This document shows positions 53,916-62,357 of a DNA stretch of 64,000 nucleotides, piece by piece (positions within the stretch are counted from its first letter, which is position 1; every line of letters starts with the position of its first letter). The notes below the pieces were generated by a model. That model was given only the letters and a program-made list of their open reading frames with translations. It was not told the DNA's origin and ran no database searches. This DNA is from Streptomyces sp. NRRL F-525 (GTDB lineage Bacteria; Actinomycetota; Actinomycetes; Streptomycetales; Streptomycetaceae): the NCBI RefSeq assembly GCF_000716605.1, contig NZ_JNXE01000006.1:282698-346697 (forward strand). Reading direction: 5' to 3'. The position numbers were made by a program, and so were the translations under genes.

Positions 53916-54386
53916 CGGAGTCCGCACGGGACGGGCCGCGGGGCCGGGAGCGGCCGTCACCTCGGTCGGCTTGAGCGCACCGTGCGGCCCGTCGCACTCC
54001 ACCACCACCCGCACCGGCGCGCCGCACTCGGTGTGCCGTACGTCGAGAACCGGCCCCTCGGGGTCGGCGGCGTACGTCTCGCCCCACTGGCGCAGGGCCA
54101 TGAGGATCGGCCACAGGTCGCGGCCCTTGCTCGTCAGCCGGTACTCGTGCCGGGTGCGGCTCCCCGCCTGCTGGTAGGGCACCGTCGTCAGGATCCCGGC
54201 CGCCACCAGCTTGCGGAGCCGGTCGGCGAGCACCGCGTCCGAGAGCCCGATATGGCGCCGGAAGTCGTCGAAGCGCCGGACCCTGATGAACGCGTCCCGC
54301 AGGATCAGCAGGGTCCACTTCTCGCCGACGAGATCGAGCGTGCTCTGGACCGGGCAGTTCTCCGTGCTCACGTCGAGCCATTCCAT
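53904..54386 (-). CDS. HxlR-family transcriptional regulator
   Basis: A 160-residue winged-helix regulator: the N-terminal cysteine CPVQSTLDLVGEKWTLLILRDAF, recognition helices RRFDDFRRHIGLSDAVLADRLRKLVAAGIL, and the wing YQQAGSRTRHEYRLTSKGRDLWPILMALRQWG, then an unusually long C-terminal extension of about 55 residues. ATG 54386 lacks a ribosome-binding site; with TACGCT at -12 the message may be leaderless. An ATG at 54416 is possible. A perfect palindrome 24 bases upstream is its probable operator, shared with the divergent thioesterase. Confidence 0.85.
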   Translation of the reverse strand: MEWLDVSTENCPVQSTLDLVGEKWTLLILRDAFIRVRRFDDFRRHIGLSDAVLADRLRKLVAAGILTTVPYQQAGSRTRHEYRLTSKGRDLWPILMALRQWGETYAADPEGPVLDVRHTECGAPVRVVVECDGPHGALKPTEVTAAPGPAARPVRTPLST

Positions 54387-54409
54387 GCGGCCAGCGTAGC
54401 CACCTGGCT

Positions 54410-54422
54410 CTGTCATTGACAG
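54410..54422. promoter_or_regulatory. HxlR-type operator candidate
   Basis: CTGTCATTGACAG is a perfect palindrome with a single central base, between the HxlR gene and the divergent thioesterase gene. Confidence 0.55.
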
Positions 54423-54478
54423 TCAGCTGCGGGCACATCTAGCTTCTTTTCAGGAAGCCAGCTGGGAGGTAGCGCCGT

Positions 54479-54973
54479 ATGGGACGGTCACGCACGTACG
54501 AGTGGGAGGACCCGGGGGTCTCGGCAGCCGCCGTAGGACAGTCCACGGGGCTGGAATTCCTGCGGGAACTGATCGGCGGGCGGCTGCCCGCGCCGCCCAT
54601 CGGGGCCACCCTGAACTTCACGCTCGACGAGGTGGAGCACGGGCGCGCGGTGTTCTCGCTGATACCGGGGGAGGAGCACTACAACCCCATCGGCAGCGTG
54701 CACGGCGGGGTCTACGCCACGCTGCTCGACTCCGCGGCCGGGTGCGCGGTGCAGTCCACGTTGCCGCAGGGCATGGGGTACACGTCGCTGGACCTGACCG
54801 TGAAATTCCTGCGCCCGATCACGGCCGACACCGGGCGCGTCCGTGCCGTGGGGACCGTGCTGAACGGCGGACGGCGTACCGCGCTCGCCCAGGCCGAACT
54901 GTTCGACGAGAAGGACCGGTTGCTCGCGCACGCCACGAGCAGCTGCCTGCTGTTCCCCGTCCCGGGTGCCTGA
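54479..54973 (+). CDS. PaaI-family hotdog thioesterase
   Basis: A 164-residue hotdog-fold thioesterase with the HGG motif GSVHGGVYATLLDSAAGCAVQS and the following TSLDLTVKFLRPI strand, as in PaaI/YbgC-type acyl-CoA thioesterases. It hydrolyses acyl- or aryl-acetyl-CoA. GGGAGG precedes ATG 54479. The divergent HxlR gene and the palindrome between imply aromatic or aldehyde-responsive control. A hairpin follows. Confidence 0.9.
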   Translation: MGRSRTYEWEDPGVSAAAVGQSTGLEFLRELIGGRLPAPPIGATLNFTLDEVEHGRAVFSLIPGEEHYNPIGSVHGGVYATLLDSAAGCAVQSTLPQGMGYTSLDLTVKFLRPITADTGRVRAVGTVLNGGRRTALAQAELFDEKDRLLAHATSSCLLFPVPGA

Positions 54974-54989
54974 CCCCGGAACGGCGGAA

Positions 54990-55016
54990 ATCCGCCTGTC
55001 CCCCGCGCAGGCGGAT
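54990..55016 (+). terminator. hairpin terminator after thioesterase
   Basis: ATCCGCCTG (54990-54998) pairs perfectly with CAGGCGGAT (55008-55016), 16 bases past the stop. Confidence 0.65.
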
Positions 55017-55152
55017 CCGTACCGTCAACTCCCTTGATCCGTACGGTCGCAGGCGCTGGCGGAATGGTGTGCAGTCTGCCGGGCGCGGCGGCCGTGGTGG
55101 TATGGGGAGAAGTACGTACGTGGACGTGACACACGCGGGATCGTGAGGGCGT

Positions 55153-55962
55153 ATGACGGGCGGGCCTGCCGGGGCGTACGAACGCATGCTGGCGGTCGCG
55201 GTGGCGGCGCTGCACGAACGGGAACCCGAGCGGTTGTGGCCGCTGGTGGCCGCGGCGCTGCCGGGGCTGTGCGGGGGCGAGGCGCTGATCTACAAACTCG
55301 GTGAGTGGACGGACCGGAGTGGCTCGATGGGCCTGTCGCCTGCCGCCGCGGCGCACCTCGGGCGGATCGACGACGATGCGATGGCGGTGCTGCGACGGGG
55401 GTATCCCTTCGCGGATCACTACGCCGGGGCGGGTGCCGGTGGCGGTGGCGTCCGTCGGCCGGGGACCGCGTATCGGATGGCGGGGAAGGGGTGGGCGCGG
55501 AGCCGTACGGCGGGGACGATCAGTCGGTTGATGGACGCCGACCACGTCCTGGCGATACCTCTGCCTGGCACGGGTACCCCGGTCACTGGGTGCCTTGTGT
55601 ACCGCGCGGGCGCGGACTTCAGCGAGGACCAGGTGCGGGCCGCCGAGGAGTTGCAGCCCCTGTTGGCCGGTGTGGAGCAGCAGCGGCAACTTCTTGAGCG
55701 CTGGCGGGCGACGGCGGCTTCGCCGGAGACGCGGGAGGAGATGCCGGCGGACTCTCGGCTCACGCCTCGGCAGGTCGCCGTTCTGCTGCTGCTCGCCGAT
55801 GCGATGACGGCCTCGGCGATTGCTCGTCGGCTGGGGATCTCCGTGCGTACGGTGCACAAGCATGTGGAGGGGGTGTATCGGAAGCTGGGGACGCGGGATC
55901 GGGTGAGTACGGTGTTGCGGGCGCAGGAGATGGGGTTGCTGCCTCGGCGGGTGGGGCGTTGA
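55153..55962 (+). CDS. LuxR-type regulator with N-terminal sensory domain
   Basis: A 269-residue regulator: residues 1-190 form a GAF-like sensory domain (LWPLVAAALPGLCGGEALIYKL, MDADHVLAIPLPGTGTPVTGCLVYRAG), followed by the LuxR DNA-binding domain LTPRQVAVLLLLADAMTASAIARRLGISVRTVHKHVEGVYRKLGTRDRVS at 208-257. Such orphan regulators often govern metabolism or secondary metabolism. It starts about 140 bases after a terminator and is followed by a dispersed repeat, so it is an isolated unit. Its targets are not visible. Confidence 0.85.
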   Translation: MTGGPAGAYERMLAVAVAALHEREPERLWPLVAAALPGLCGGEALIYKLGEWTDRSGSMGLSPAAAAHLGRIDDDAMAVLRRGYPFADHYAGAGAGGGGVRRPGTAYRMAGKGWARSRTAGTISRLMDADHVLAIPLPGTGTPVTGCLVYRAGADFSEDQVRAAEELQPLLAGVEQQRQLLERWRATAASPETREEMPADSRLTPRQVAVLLLLADAMTASAIARRLGISVRTVHKHVEGVYRKLGTRDRVSTVLRAQEMGLLPRRVGR

Positions 55963-55988
55963 TCTGGGTTGTCCAGTGGGTGCGGGTC

Positions 55989-56024
55989 GGTGGGGGCTGG
56001 TCGCGCGGTTCCCCGCGCCCCTGT
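55989..56024. repeat. Streptomyces dispersed intergenic repeat, copy 3 (short)
   Basis: GGTGGGGGCTGGTCGCGC followed directly by GGTTCCCCGCGCCCCT, i.e. the two ends of the element at 37041-37110 with its middle missing. Located between the LuxR gene and the PLP enzyme gene. Confidence 0.55.
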
Positions 56025-56173
56025 GGGACCTGGCTTCGCCGGTCCTTGACGGGTGTGCCTCAGCGTGTGCAGCCCGCCCCGCCCACTGCCCCGAACGCCC
56101 TCGATGTCCGATGATCGTTGTGGATACCCGGGGCCCCGAGGCCCGTTCACGGCATCGACAGGAGCTCACTTCC

Positions 56174-57526
56174 GTGGTTTACGACATTTCCGCTCTGCGC
56201 GCCCTGTTTCCTGCCCTGAGTGGTGGGCCCGCTCATTTCGACGGTCCCGGTGGTACGCAGACGCCGCGGCCGGTCATCGAGGCCATTACCGAGGCGTTGG
56301 CGAACCCGCTCTCGAACCGGGGCCAGGTGACCGCGGGAGAGCGGAACGCCGATGCCATCGTCACCGGGGCGCGCGAGGCCATGGCCGATCTCCTGGGGGC
56401 GCGGGCCTCGGGGGTCGTGTTCGGCCGTAGCGCCACGCAGCTCACCTACGACTTCTCCCGCACTCTCGCCGCGACCTGGTCGCCCGGGGACGAGGTCGTC
56501 GTCACCCGTCTCGATCACGACGCCAACATCCGGCCCTGGATCCAGGCCGCCGAGCGGGTCGGCGCCACTGTCCGCTGGGCGGACTTCGATCCCGCGACCG
56601 GCGAGCTGACCCTGGACCACCTCCGCGCCGTTCTGTCCGACCGCACCCGGCTGGTCGCCGTCACCGCCGCCTCCAACCTGATCGGCACCCGGCCCGCGAT
56701 CACTGAGATGGCTCGGCTGGCTCATGAGGTGGGGGCGCTGGTCCACGTCGACGGCGTCCACTACACCGCGCATGCCCTCGTCGACATCGGCGAACTCGGC
56801 GCGGACTTCTTCGTGTGCTCGCCCTACAAATTCCTCGGCCCTCATCACGGCGTCCTCGCCGCCCGGCCCGAACTGCTCGAAACCCTGCGGCCGGACAAGC
56901 TGCTGCCGTCCTCCGACGTGGTACCCGAGCGTTTCGAACTCGGCACGCTGCCCTACGAGTTGCTCGCCGGGACGAGGACCGCGGTCGATGTCCTCGCCGG
57001 GCTCGACACGGACGCCGGCGGCAGTCGTCGCGAGCGCCTGGCCGCGAGTCTCGCCGCGCTGCACCAGCACGAGGAGACCCTGCGTACGCGCATCGACCAG
57101 GGGCTCGCCGCCCTGGACGGGATCACCGTCCACTCGAAAGCGGCCGACCGGACGCCCACGGTGCTCCTGACCCTGGACGAAGCCTTCGGCGCCCAGGCCA
57201 CGCAGGACGCGTCCCGCTTCCTGGCGGAACGGGACGTCTACGCGCCCGCCGGTTCCTTCTACGCCATCGAGGCCTCCCGCCGACTCGGCCTCGGCGACTC
57301 CGGCGGCCTGCGGATCGGCCTCGCGCCCTACACCAGCGTCGAGGACGTCGAACGGCTCCTGGCCGGACTGGAGCTGTTCCTGAAGTCAGTCGGCTCCGGG
57401 CATCGAATCCCGCCGCGGGAAGTCCGCGCCGACCGTGACCTCACGCCAGCTCTCGAAGGTGCTCCTGAGGGAGTCGAGCTTGGCCGTGGCGATGTCGTAC
57501 GCGGCCCGGCCCAACAGGAGCCGTGA
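56174..57526 (+). CDS. cysteine-desulfurase-like PLP enzyme (class V aminotransferase family)
   Basis: A 450-residue PLP enzyme of the class V fold. The lysine for the cofactor sits in FVCSPYKFLGPHHG, and DGPGGTQTPRPVIEAI and DHDANIRPW are family phrases. It resembles the SufS/CsdA-like proteins of Streptomyces annotated as cysteine desulfurase or isopenicillin epimerase relatives. GTG 56174 follows GGAG. The real domain should end near residue 400; the frame runs on for about 45 residues across the 3' end of the convergent SDR gene (141-base overlap), so the tail may be nonessential. Confidence 0.8.
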   Translation: MVYDISALRALFPALSGGPAHFDGPGGTQTPRPVIEAITEALANPLSNRGQVTAGERNADAIVTGAREAMADLLGARASGVVFGRSATQLTYDFSRTLAATWSPGDEVVVTRLDHDANIRPWIQAAERVGATVRWADFDPATGELTLDHLRAVLSDRTRLVAVTAASNLIGTRPAITEMARLAHEVGALVHVDGVHYTAHALVDIGELGADFFVCSPYKFLGPHHGVLAARPELLETLRPDKLLPSSDVVPERFELGTLPYELLAGTRTAVDVLAGLDTDAGGSRRERLAASLAALHQHEETLRTRIDQGLAALDGITVHSKAADRTPTVLLTLDEAFGAQATQDASRFLAERDVYAPAGSFYAIEASRRLGLGDSGGLRIGLAPYTSVEDVERLLAGLELFLKSVGSGHRIPPREVRADRDLTPALEGAPEGVELGRGDVVRGPAQQEP

Positions 57527-58309
57527 CGGGGGTACTTCGGCCGTGACCGCGTCGATGACGGCCTGTGCCGCGCGGGCCGGGTCGCCGGGCTGGTTGCCGT
57601 AGGTGGCCAGGGTGCTGGTGCGGCGGGCGCCCGCGGTGGGGGCGTAGTCGGCGATGGTCGTGGCGGACTGGCGCATGGAGGGTCCCGACCAGTCGGTGCG
57701 GAACGCGGCGGGTTCGACGATCGTCACCTTGACGCCCAGCGGGGCGAGTTCGGCGGCCAGCGACTCGGAGAGGCCCTCCACGGCGAACTTGGAGGCGTGG
57801 TAGTAGCCGGTGGCGCCGAACCCGACCAGGCCGCCGAGCGAGGAGACGTTCACGATGTGACCGGACCGCCGGGCGCGCATGCCCGGCAGTACGGCCTTCG
57901 TGGTGTCGACCAGGCCGAACACGTTGGTGTCGAACAGGGCGCGTACCTCGGCGTCCTCGCCCTCCTCCACGGCGCCGAGATAGCCGTAGCCCGCGTTGTT
58001 GACCAGCACGTCGATCCGCCCGAAGGCGGACTGCGCGCGTGCGACCGCCGCGCTGATCTGCCCGGGGTCGGTGACGTCCAGGGCCAGCGGCAGGGCCCGT
58101 TCGCCGTGCCCCGCGACCACGTCGGCGACGGCGCGCGGGTCCCGGGCGGTGACCACCGCCCGCCAGCCACGCTCCAGTACCGCGCCGGCCAGTGCCCGGC
58201 CCAGGCCGGAGGAGCAGCCGGTGATGAACCAGACGGGGGAATCAGCGCACGCCATACGGGAGTTGTCCGTTCTCTTCGACCGTGGTTCGGGGGTCTTGTC
58301 GGGCGTCAT
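57386..58309 (-). CDS. short-chain dehydrogenase/reductase
   Basis: A 307-residue classical SDR: TGCSSGLGRALAG cofactor loop, NNAGYGYLG, the catalytic serine in NVSSLGG and YYHASKFAVEG (YxxxK), then TIVEPAAFRTDWSG. It oxidises or reduces an alcohol/ketone using NAD(P). ATG 58309 follows AGGAC; its start overlaps the stop of the upstream HTH gene (ATGA), so they are coupled. Its last 141 bases overlap the convergent PLP-enzyme frame. Confidence 0.88.
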   Translation of the reverse strand: MTPDKTPEPRSKRTDNSRMACADSPVWFITGCSSGLGRALAGAVLERGWRAVVTARDPRAVADVVAGHGERALPLALDVTDPGQISAAVARAQSAFGRIDVLVNNAGYGYLGAVEEGEDAEVRALFDTNVFGLVDTTKAVLPGMRARRSGHIVNVSSLGGLVGFGATGYYHASKFAVEGLSESLAAELAPLGVKVTIVEPAAFRTDWSGPSMRQSATTIADYAPTAGARRTSTLATYGNQPGDPARAAQAVIDAVTAEVPPSRLLLGRAAYDIATAKLDSLRSTFESWREVTVGADFPRRDSMPGAD

Positions 58310-59136
58310 GTCGGAAGTCCTGGGATTCGGTGGGGCGAGAAGTCGCCGAGCAGCGCCAGCGACTGTGCTTCGGCGCTGCCTGGTGCGGCCCGGTACACGA
58401 CGAGATGCTGGCCGGGGGCGCTGTTCACGGAGAAGGTCTCGAAGGCCAGCGTCAGATCGCCGGCCAGCGGGTGGTGGAAGCGTTTGGCCGAGGCCGACTT
58501 GGCCCGTACCTCGTGGCGCGCCCACATCCGGGCGAAGTCCCGGTCGGCCAGGGACAGTTCATCCACCAGGGCCCGCAACTCCCTGTCGTCGGGGCCGGGG
58601 TTGGACGCCCGCAGCGCGGCCACGCATCCCTGCGCGACCACGGTCCAGTCACGGTAGAAGTCCCGGGCGGCCGGGTTCAGGAACATCGCTCTGATCAGGC
58701 TTGTCTCGTCACCGAGCCACGAGAACAGCGCCTCGCCAAGGGAGTTGACGGCCAGCAGGTCGAGGTGGCGGCCGTAGACCAGGGCCGGTGTGTCCGGCCA
58801 GGCGTCCAGCAGGGACACCAGGTGTGGGCCCGCGTACTCCCTGGCGGTTGGGGGCCCGCCGTGCCGCGGTGGATCGACGAGGGCGCGCAGATAGGCGGTC
58901 TCCTCGTCCTTCAGCAGCAGGGCGGCCGCCAGGGCCCGCAGCACCTGGGAGGAGGGACGGTGCTCGCGTCCTTGCTCCAGCCGTACGTAGTAGTCGGTGC
59001 TCACTCCGGCCAGGACCGCGATCTCCTCACGGCGTAGACCGGGCGTACGGCGCACCCCTGCGGGCATGCCGTGGTCCTCGGGGCGCACCAGCGCGCGCCG
59101 GGCCCTCAGGAACTCGCTCAGCCGGTTCTTGTCCAT
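58306..59136 (-). CDS. HTH regulator with MmyB-type ligand domain
   Basis: A 276-residue regulator: XRE helix-turn-helix RREEIAVLAGVSTDYYVRLEQGREHRPSSQVLRALAAALLL, then a PAS-like MmyB domain (YGRHLDLLAVNSLGEALFSW ... FAREEMWARHEV...LAGDLTLAFETFSVNSAPGQHLVVYRAAPGSAEAQSLALL). These proteins regulate the oxidoreductase next to them in response to a ligand such as a fatty acid. Its stop overlaps the start of the SDR gene, a standard operon. ATG 59136 has no ribosome-binding site and may be leaderless. Confidence 0.9.
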   Translation of the reverse strand: MDKNRLSEFLRARRALVRPEDHGMPAGVRRTPGLRREEIAVLAGVSTDYYVRLEQGREHRPSSQVLRALAAALLLKDEETAYLRALVDPPRHGGPPTAREYAGPHLVSLLDAWPDTPALVYGRHLDLLAVNSLGEALFSWLGDETSLIRAMFLNPAARDFYRDWTVVAQGCVAALRASNPGPDDRELRALVDELSLADRDFARMWARHEVRAKSASAKRFHHPLAGDLTLAFETFSVNSAPGQHLVVYRAAPGSAEAQSLALLGDFSPHRIPGLPT

Positions 59137-59205
59137 GCCGACCAACGTAGGAGCGAAGCGCGGAGGGAGGGTGGCCCTGGTGCACCCACCTTGGCGGGAC
59201 GGATC

Positions 59206-59778
59206 TCAGGGGCGGCGGGCGGCGATCACCGCCGAGGTGGACGGGGTGGTGAGTACCTCGGTCGCGTCGAGGGACGGGTGCGTGAGGTAGAACAGGCGCA
59301 GTTCGTCGACCTCGTCGCCGTGACGTGGTGGCCAGTGCGGTGACGGGGTGAAGTCGTCCAGGACGAGGAGGCCACCGGGGGCGAGGAGATCGACGACCCG
59401 CTCGGGGTCCTCGCGCTTTCCGCCGCCGTCGCAGAAGAAGACGTCGAAGGGGGCGTGCCGCTCCAGCAGTCGCCAGTCCCCGGTGAGGACGCTGACGCGG
59501 TCGTCGTCCGCGAAGACACCGGCGGCCCGCCGGGCCAGCTCCTCGTCACGCTCCACGGTGACCAGACGGGCACCCGCGCCGAGCCCGCTGTGCAGCCAGG
59601 CGGCGCCCACGCCCGTGCCGGTGCCGCTCTCCGCGACGACGCCGTGCGGTTTCGAGGCGGCGGCCAGCTTGAGCAGCCTGCCGACCTCGGGGATACAGCT
59701 CCACGTGAAGCCCAGCTCGGAGGCGGCACGCTCCGCGGCCACCACACGGGACGGTACGGCCCGCTCTGCCATGAGCAC
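59206..59778 (-). CDS. O-methyltransferase (SAM-dependent)
   Basis: A 190-residue methyltransferase with motif I VVAESGTGTGVGAAWL, the acidic strand LVTVERDEELARRA, and FDVFFCDGG followed by LLAPGGLLVLDDFTP. It transfers a methyl group from S-adenosylmethionine to a small molecule or possibly to RNA; the acceptor is unknown. GTG 59778 follows GGGAG; an ATG lies six bases later. A good sigma-70-like promoter with 17-base spacing lies about 45 bases upstream. Confidence 0.82.
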   Translation of the reverse strand: MLMAERAVPSRVVAAERAASELGFTWSCIPEVGRLLKLAAASKPHGVVAESGTGTGVGAAWLHSGLGAGARLVTVERDEELARRAAGVFADDDRVSVLTGDWRLLERHAPFDVFFCDGGGKREDPERVVDLLAPGGLLVLDDFTPSPHWPPRHGDEVDELRLFYLTHPSLDATEVLTTPSTSAVIAARRP

Positions 59779-59819
59779 GGACTCCCTTCAGTACGGACTC
59801 GCCTCGGCGCGCACGTGAA

Positions 59820-59848
59820 GCTATCCGCCGGCAGCCGCCGCCCGTCAA
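59820..59848 (-). promoter_or_regulatory. promoter of the methyltransferase gene
   Basis: TTGACG (59848-59843) and GATAGC (59825-59820) on the minus strand, exactly 17 bases apart, about 42 bases upstream of the start. Confidence 0.45.
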
Positions 59849-60198
59849 GTCCGGATGAGGGAAAAAAGACGTGCCCGATGAAGGATTAATGATGGTTTTG
59901 ACCTCTTCAACAATGCCCTGCGCCGCACCTACCGTTACGCCCATGTGAACGGCCCGGCGACCGACTGATCAGCGCGCTTGTGGTCGGCCTTGACGGGTTT
60001 CTGGAGGGAGAGGGCGATGGAGCCTGCGGCGACCCCGGCGGTGGCCGGCCTCGTCATGCCCCCGCACCTCGCCAGCGCCTCCGGGACGGTGCCGCGCGCC
60101 CGCGACCCGTTCGGCCCGCCACCCGCCGCTGCCCGTTCATCCCGACGTGGTTCCCGCCCCTCGCCCCACCCCGACCGGAATCTCAGAAAGGCCACAGC
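59849..60198. other. 350-base gap before the inositol-like operon
   Basis: The 59860-59920 part is AT-rich for this genome (GAAAAAAGAC, GGATTAATGATGGTTTTGACC) and probably holds the promoter and operator of the plus-strand operon; TTTTGACCTCTTCAACAA is the most promoter-like piece. The remainder to 60198 has no coding frame I trust. Confidence 0.4.
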
Positions 60199-61086
60199 AT
60201 GACCACCTCCCCCCAAAACAGGATCGCCGGTGCCCCCATCTCCTGGGGCGTGTGCGAAGTCCCCGGCTGGGGCTACCAGTTGACGCCCGAGCGGGTACTG
60301 AACGAGATGCGCGAGGTCGGCCTGGCCGCCACCGAGTTCGGCCCCGAGGGGTTCCTGCCCAGCGCGCCGGACGCCATGGCCCGCACCCTCGCCGACCACG
60401 ACCTGCACGCAGTCGGCGGCTTCACCCCGCTGCTGCTGCACGTGCCCGGCCACGACCCGCTGCCCGAGGCCGAGCAGCTCCTGGCGGGCTACGACGCCTC
60501 GAAGGCGGAGGTGCTGGTGCTGTCCGCCGTCACCGGCCAAGACGGCTACGACTCCCGCCCCGAACTCGACGCCGACGGCTGGAAGTTGCTGCTGTCGAAC
60601 CTCGACCGGCTCGCCTCGCTGGCCGCCGAGCGCGGTGTCCGCGCCGTCCTGCACCCGCACGTCGGCACGATGATCGAGAACGGCGACGAGGTCCGGCGCG
60701 TCCTGGAGCACTCGGCGATCTCCCTCTGCCTGGACACCGGCCACCTCCTCATCGGCGGCACCGACCCGGCCGAGCTCACCCGGCAGGCCCCCGAGCGCAT
60801 CGCCCATACCCACATGAAGGACGTGGACGCCTCCCTCGCCGCCAAGGTCCAGGACGGACAGCTCAGTTACACCGACGCCGTGCGCAAGGGCATGTACCGC
60901 CCGCTCGGCGCCGGGGACGTGGACGTCCAGGCCATCGTCACCCACCTCAGCGCACGCGGTTACGACGGCTGGTACGTCCTCGAGCAGGACACCATCCTCA
61001 CCGAGGAGCCCAAGGCGAAGGGCCCGGTCGAGGACGTGTGGGCCAGTGCCGAGCATCTGCGCTCGGTGCTGCGCGGTGTCGCGTAG
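60199..61086 (+). CDS. IolE/sugar-phosphate-isomerase-like TIM-barrel protein (inosose dehydratase-like)
   Basis: A 295-residue TIM-barrel protein opening RIAGAPISWGVCEVPGWGYQL, the phrase of 2-keto-myo-inositol dehydratase (IolE) and related IolI/MocC proteins. Metal-site residues are suggested by ATEFGPEG, LHPHVGTMIE, LDTGHLLIGG, HTHMKDVD and a C-terminal VLEQDTIL. IolE dehydrates scyllo-inosose in inositol breakdown. AAAGG precedes ATG 60199. It starts a plus-strand operon-like run with a second isomerase-fold protein and an ABC importer, which supports inositol catabolism; the rest of the pathway is not in the window. Confidence 0.82.
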   Translation: MTTSPQNRIAGAPISWGVCEVPGWGYQLTPERVLNEMREVGLAATEFGPEGFLPSAPDAMARTLADHDLHAVGGFTPLLLHVPGHDPLPEAEQLLAGYDASKAEVLVLSAVTGQDGYDSRPELDADGWKLLLSNLDRLASLAAERGVRAVLHPHVGTMIENGDEVRRVLEHSAISLCLDTGHLLIGGTDPAELTRQAPERIAHTHMKDVDASLAAKVQDGQLSYTDAVRKGMYRPLGAGDVDVQAIVTHLSARGYDGWYVLEQDTILTEEPKAKGPVEDVWASAEHLRSVLRGVA

Positions 61087-61227
61087 CCGTATGCGGGCCT
61101 GATGTGCTTTTGATGTGTTCCGAGGGATTGACCGATGCGCGAGGTCCATTTCAGAATGCCGGAGCGATCGGGTGCCTTTTCTTTGTGAACTCCAGGAATC
61201 GGACCACGAGGGATCCAGGAAACAGAA

Positions 61228-62076
61228 ATGACCGCTGACCAATTTCTGGCCACCTGCTGGACCACGGCGGGCGACGCGGCTCCCGATGAGGCGGATCAAC
61301 GCAGTCCGTTGAATCTGCGGGACCGGGTGGAGGCGGCGCGCGACGCCGGATTCACCGCCTTCGGACTGCTCTACGCGGACCTGGTGGAGGCCGAGCGTGA
61401 ATACGGGATCGCCGGGATCCGGTCCCTTTTCGAGGACAACGGGATCAGCCATGTCGAACTGGAGCTGCTGACCGACTGGTGGGCCGACGGACCCCGGCGG
61501 GCCGCGTCGGACACCGTCCGGGTCGGCATGCTGAGAGCCATCGAGGCGCTCGGTGCCCGCACCTTCAAGATCGGCCCCGACGTGGCGGACGAACCCTGGG
61601 AACTCGACGTCTGGGCCAAGGAGTTCGCCGTACTCGCCGCACAGGCCGACGGGGTGGGCGCCCGGCTCGGGGTCGAACCGCTGCCCTGGTCCAACCTCAG
61701 GACGGTGCACGACGGCCTACGGCTCGTGGAGGCCGCCGGCCACCCCGCGGGCGGCCTCATCATCGACGTCTGGCACACCGAGCGCGCCCATACCCCGCCG
61801 GCCGAGCTGGCGGACGTGCCGGGTGCGCGGATCGTGGGCGTGGAACTCAACGACGCACACAGCGAGGTCGTCGGCACGCTCTTCGAGGACACCGTCCACC
61901 GCCGACTCCTGTGCGGAGAGGGCTCGTTCGACCTGCCGGGCATCGTCGCCGCACTTCGTACGGCCGGTTTCCGGGGCCCCTGGGGCGTGGAGATCCTCTC
62001 CGACGCGCACCGCGCGCTGCCGGTGCGGGAGGCCGCCGCGGCGGCATATCGGAGTGCCGCGGCACTCGTGAACTAA
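61228..62076 (+). CDS. sugar phosphate isomerase/epimerase-like TIM-barrel protein
   Basis: A 282-residue xylose-isomerase-like TIM barrel with DRVEAARDAGFTAFGLLYADL, HVELELLTDWW, LGVEPLPWSN, LIIDVWHTER and a C-terminal WGVEILSDAHRALP. The Glu, Asp, His and Glu positions fit the metal site of IolI/IolH relatives. Probably isomerises an inositol- or hexose-derived ketose. A GGAAACAGAA ribosome-binding site precedes ATG 61228. It follows the IolE-like gene by 141 bases and is closed by a strong terminator, so the importer genes have their own promoter. Confidence 0.78.
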   Translation: MTADQFLATCWTTAGDAAPDEADQRSPLNLRDRVEAARDAGFTAFGLLYADLVEAEREYGIAGIRSLFEDNGISHVELELLTDWWADGPRRAASDTVRVGMLRAIEALGARTFKIGPDVADEPWELDVWAKEFAVLAAQADGVGARLGVEPLPWSNLRTVHDGLRLVEAAGHPAGGLIIDVWHTERAHTPPAELADVPGARIVGVELNDAHSEVVGTLFEDTVHRRLLCGEGSFDLPGIVAALRTAGFRGPWGVEILSDAHRALPVREAAAAAYRSAAALVN

Positions 62077-62084
62077 AAAGGGCC

Positions 62085-62133
62085 ACAGGGGTGGCGGGAG
62101 CGAAACCACGGTCGTTCCCGCCGCCCCTGTTTT
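62085..62133 (+). terminator. intrinsic terminator with T tract
   Basis: A 15-base stem ACAGGGGTGGCGGGA (62085-62099) and TCCCGCCGCCCCTGT (62116-62130) with one wobble pair, followed by TTT and CATTT. It is the most classical terminator in the window. Confidence 0.85.
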
Positions 62134-62193
62134 CATTTCCATTTCGGTGTACGGGACATGTTTTAGCGGCGGTCGGGAAATTGTTCAGACATC

Positions 62194-62264
62194 TTGTCGT
62201 GATGGATAAATGATGTCATTACAAGCGTTGACCCCGGGGTGGCATGACGGTTCTATCTCGTCAT
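62194..62264. promoter_or_regulatory. promoter/operator region of the sugar-binding protein gene
   Basis: TTGTCGTGA (62194-62202) and TCATTACAA (62216-62224) form an inverted repeat TTGTnnTGA/TCAnnACAA. ATGACG (62244-62249) and CGTCAT (62259-62264) form a second perfect pair. The whole 280-base gap is AT-rich compared with flanking genes; binding proteins are unknown. Confidence 0.45.
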
Positions 62265-62357
62265 AAGCAACAGCCGTGTTAACGGCATGTGATCCGCAGC
62301 CTTCGCTCGGCCAGCCGCTTCTCCGTTTCCCCCGCAGCACAGTGAGGTGCCGGAAAG

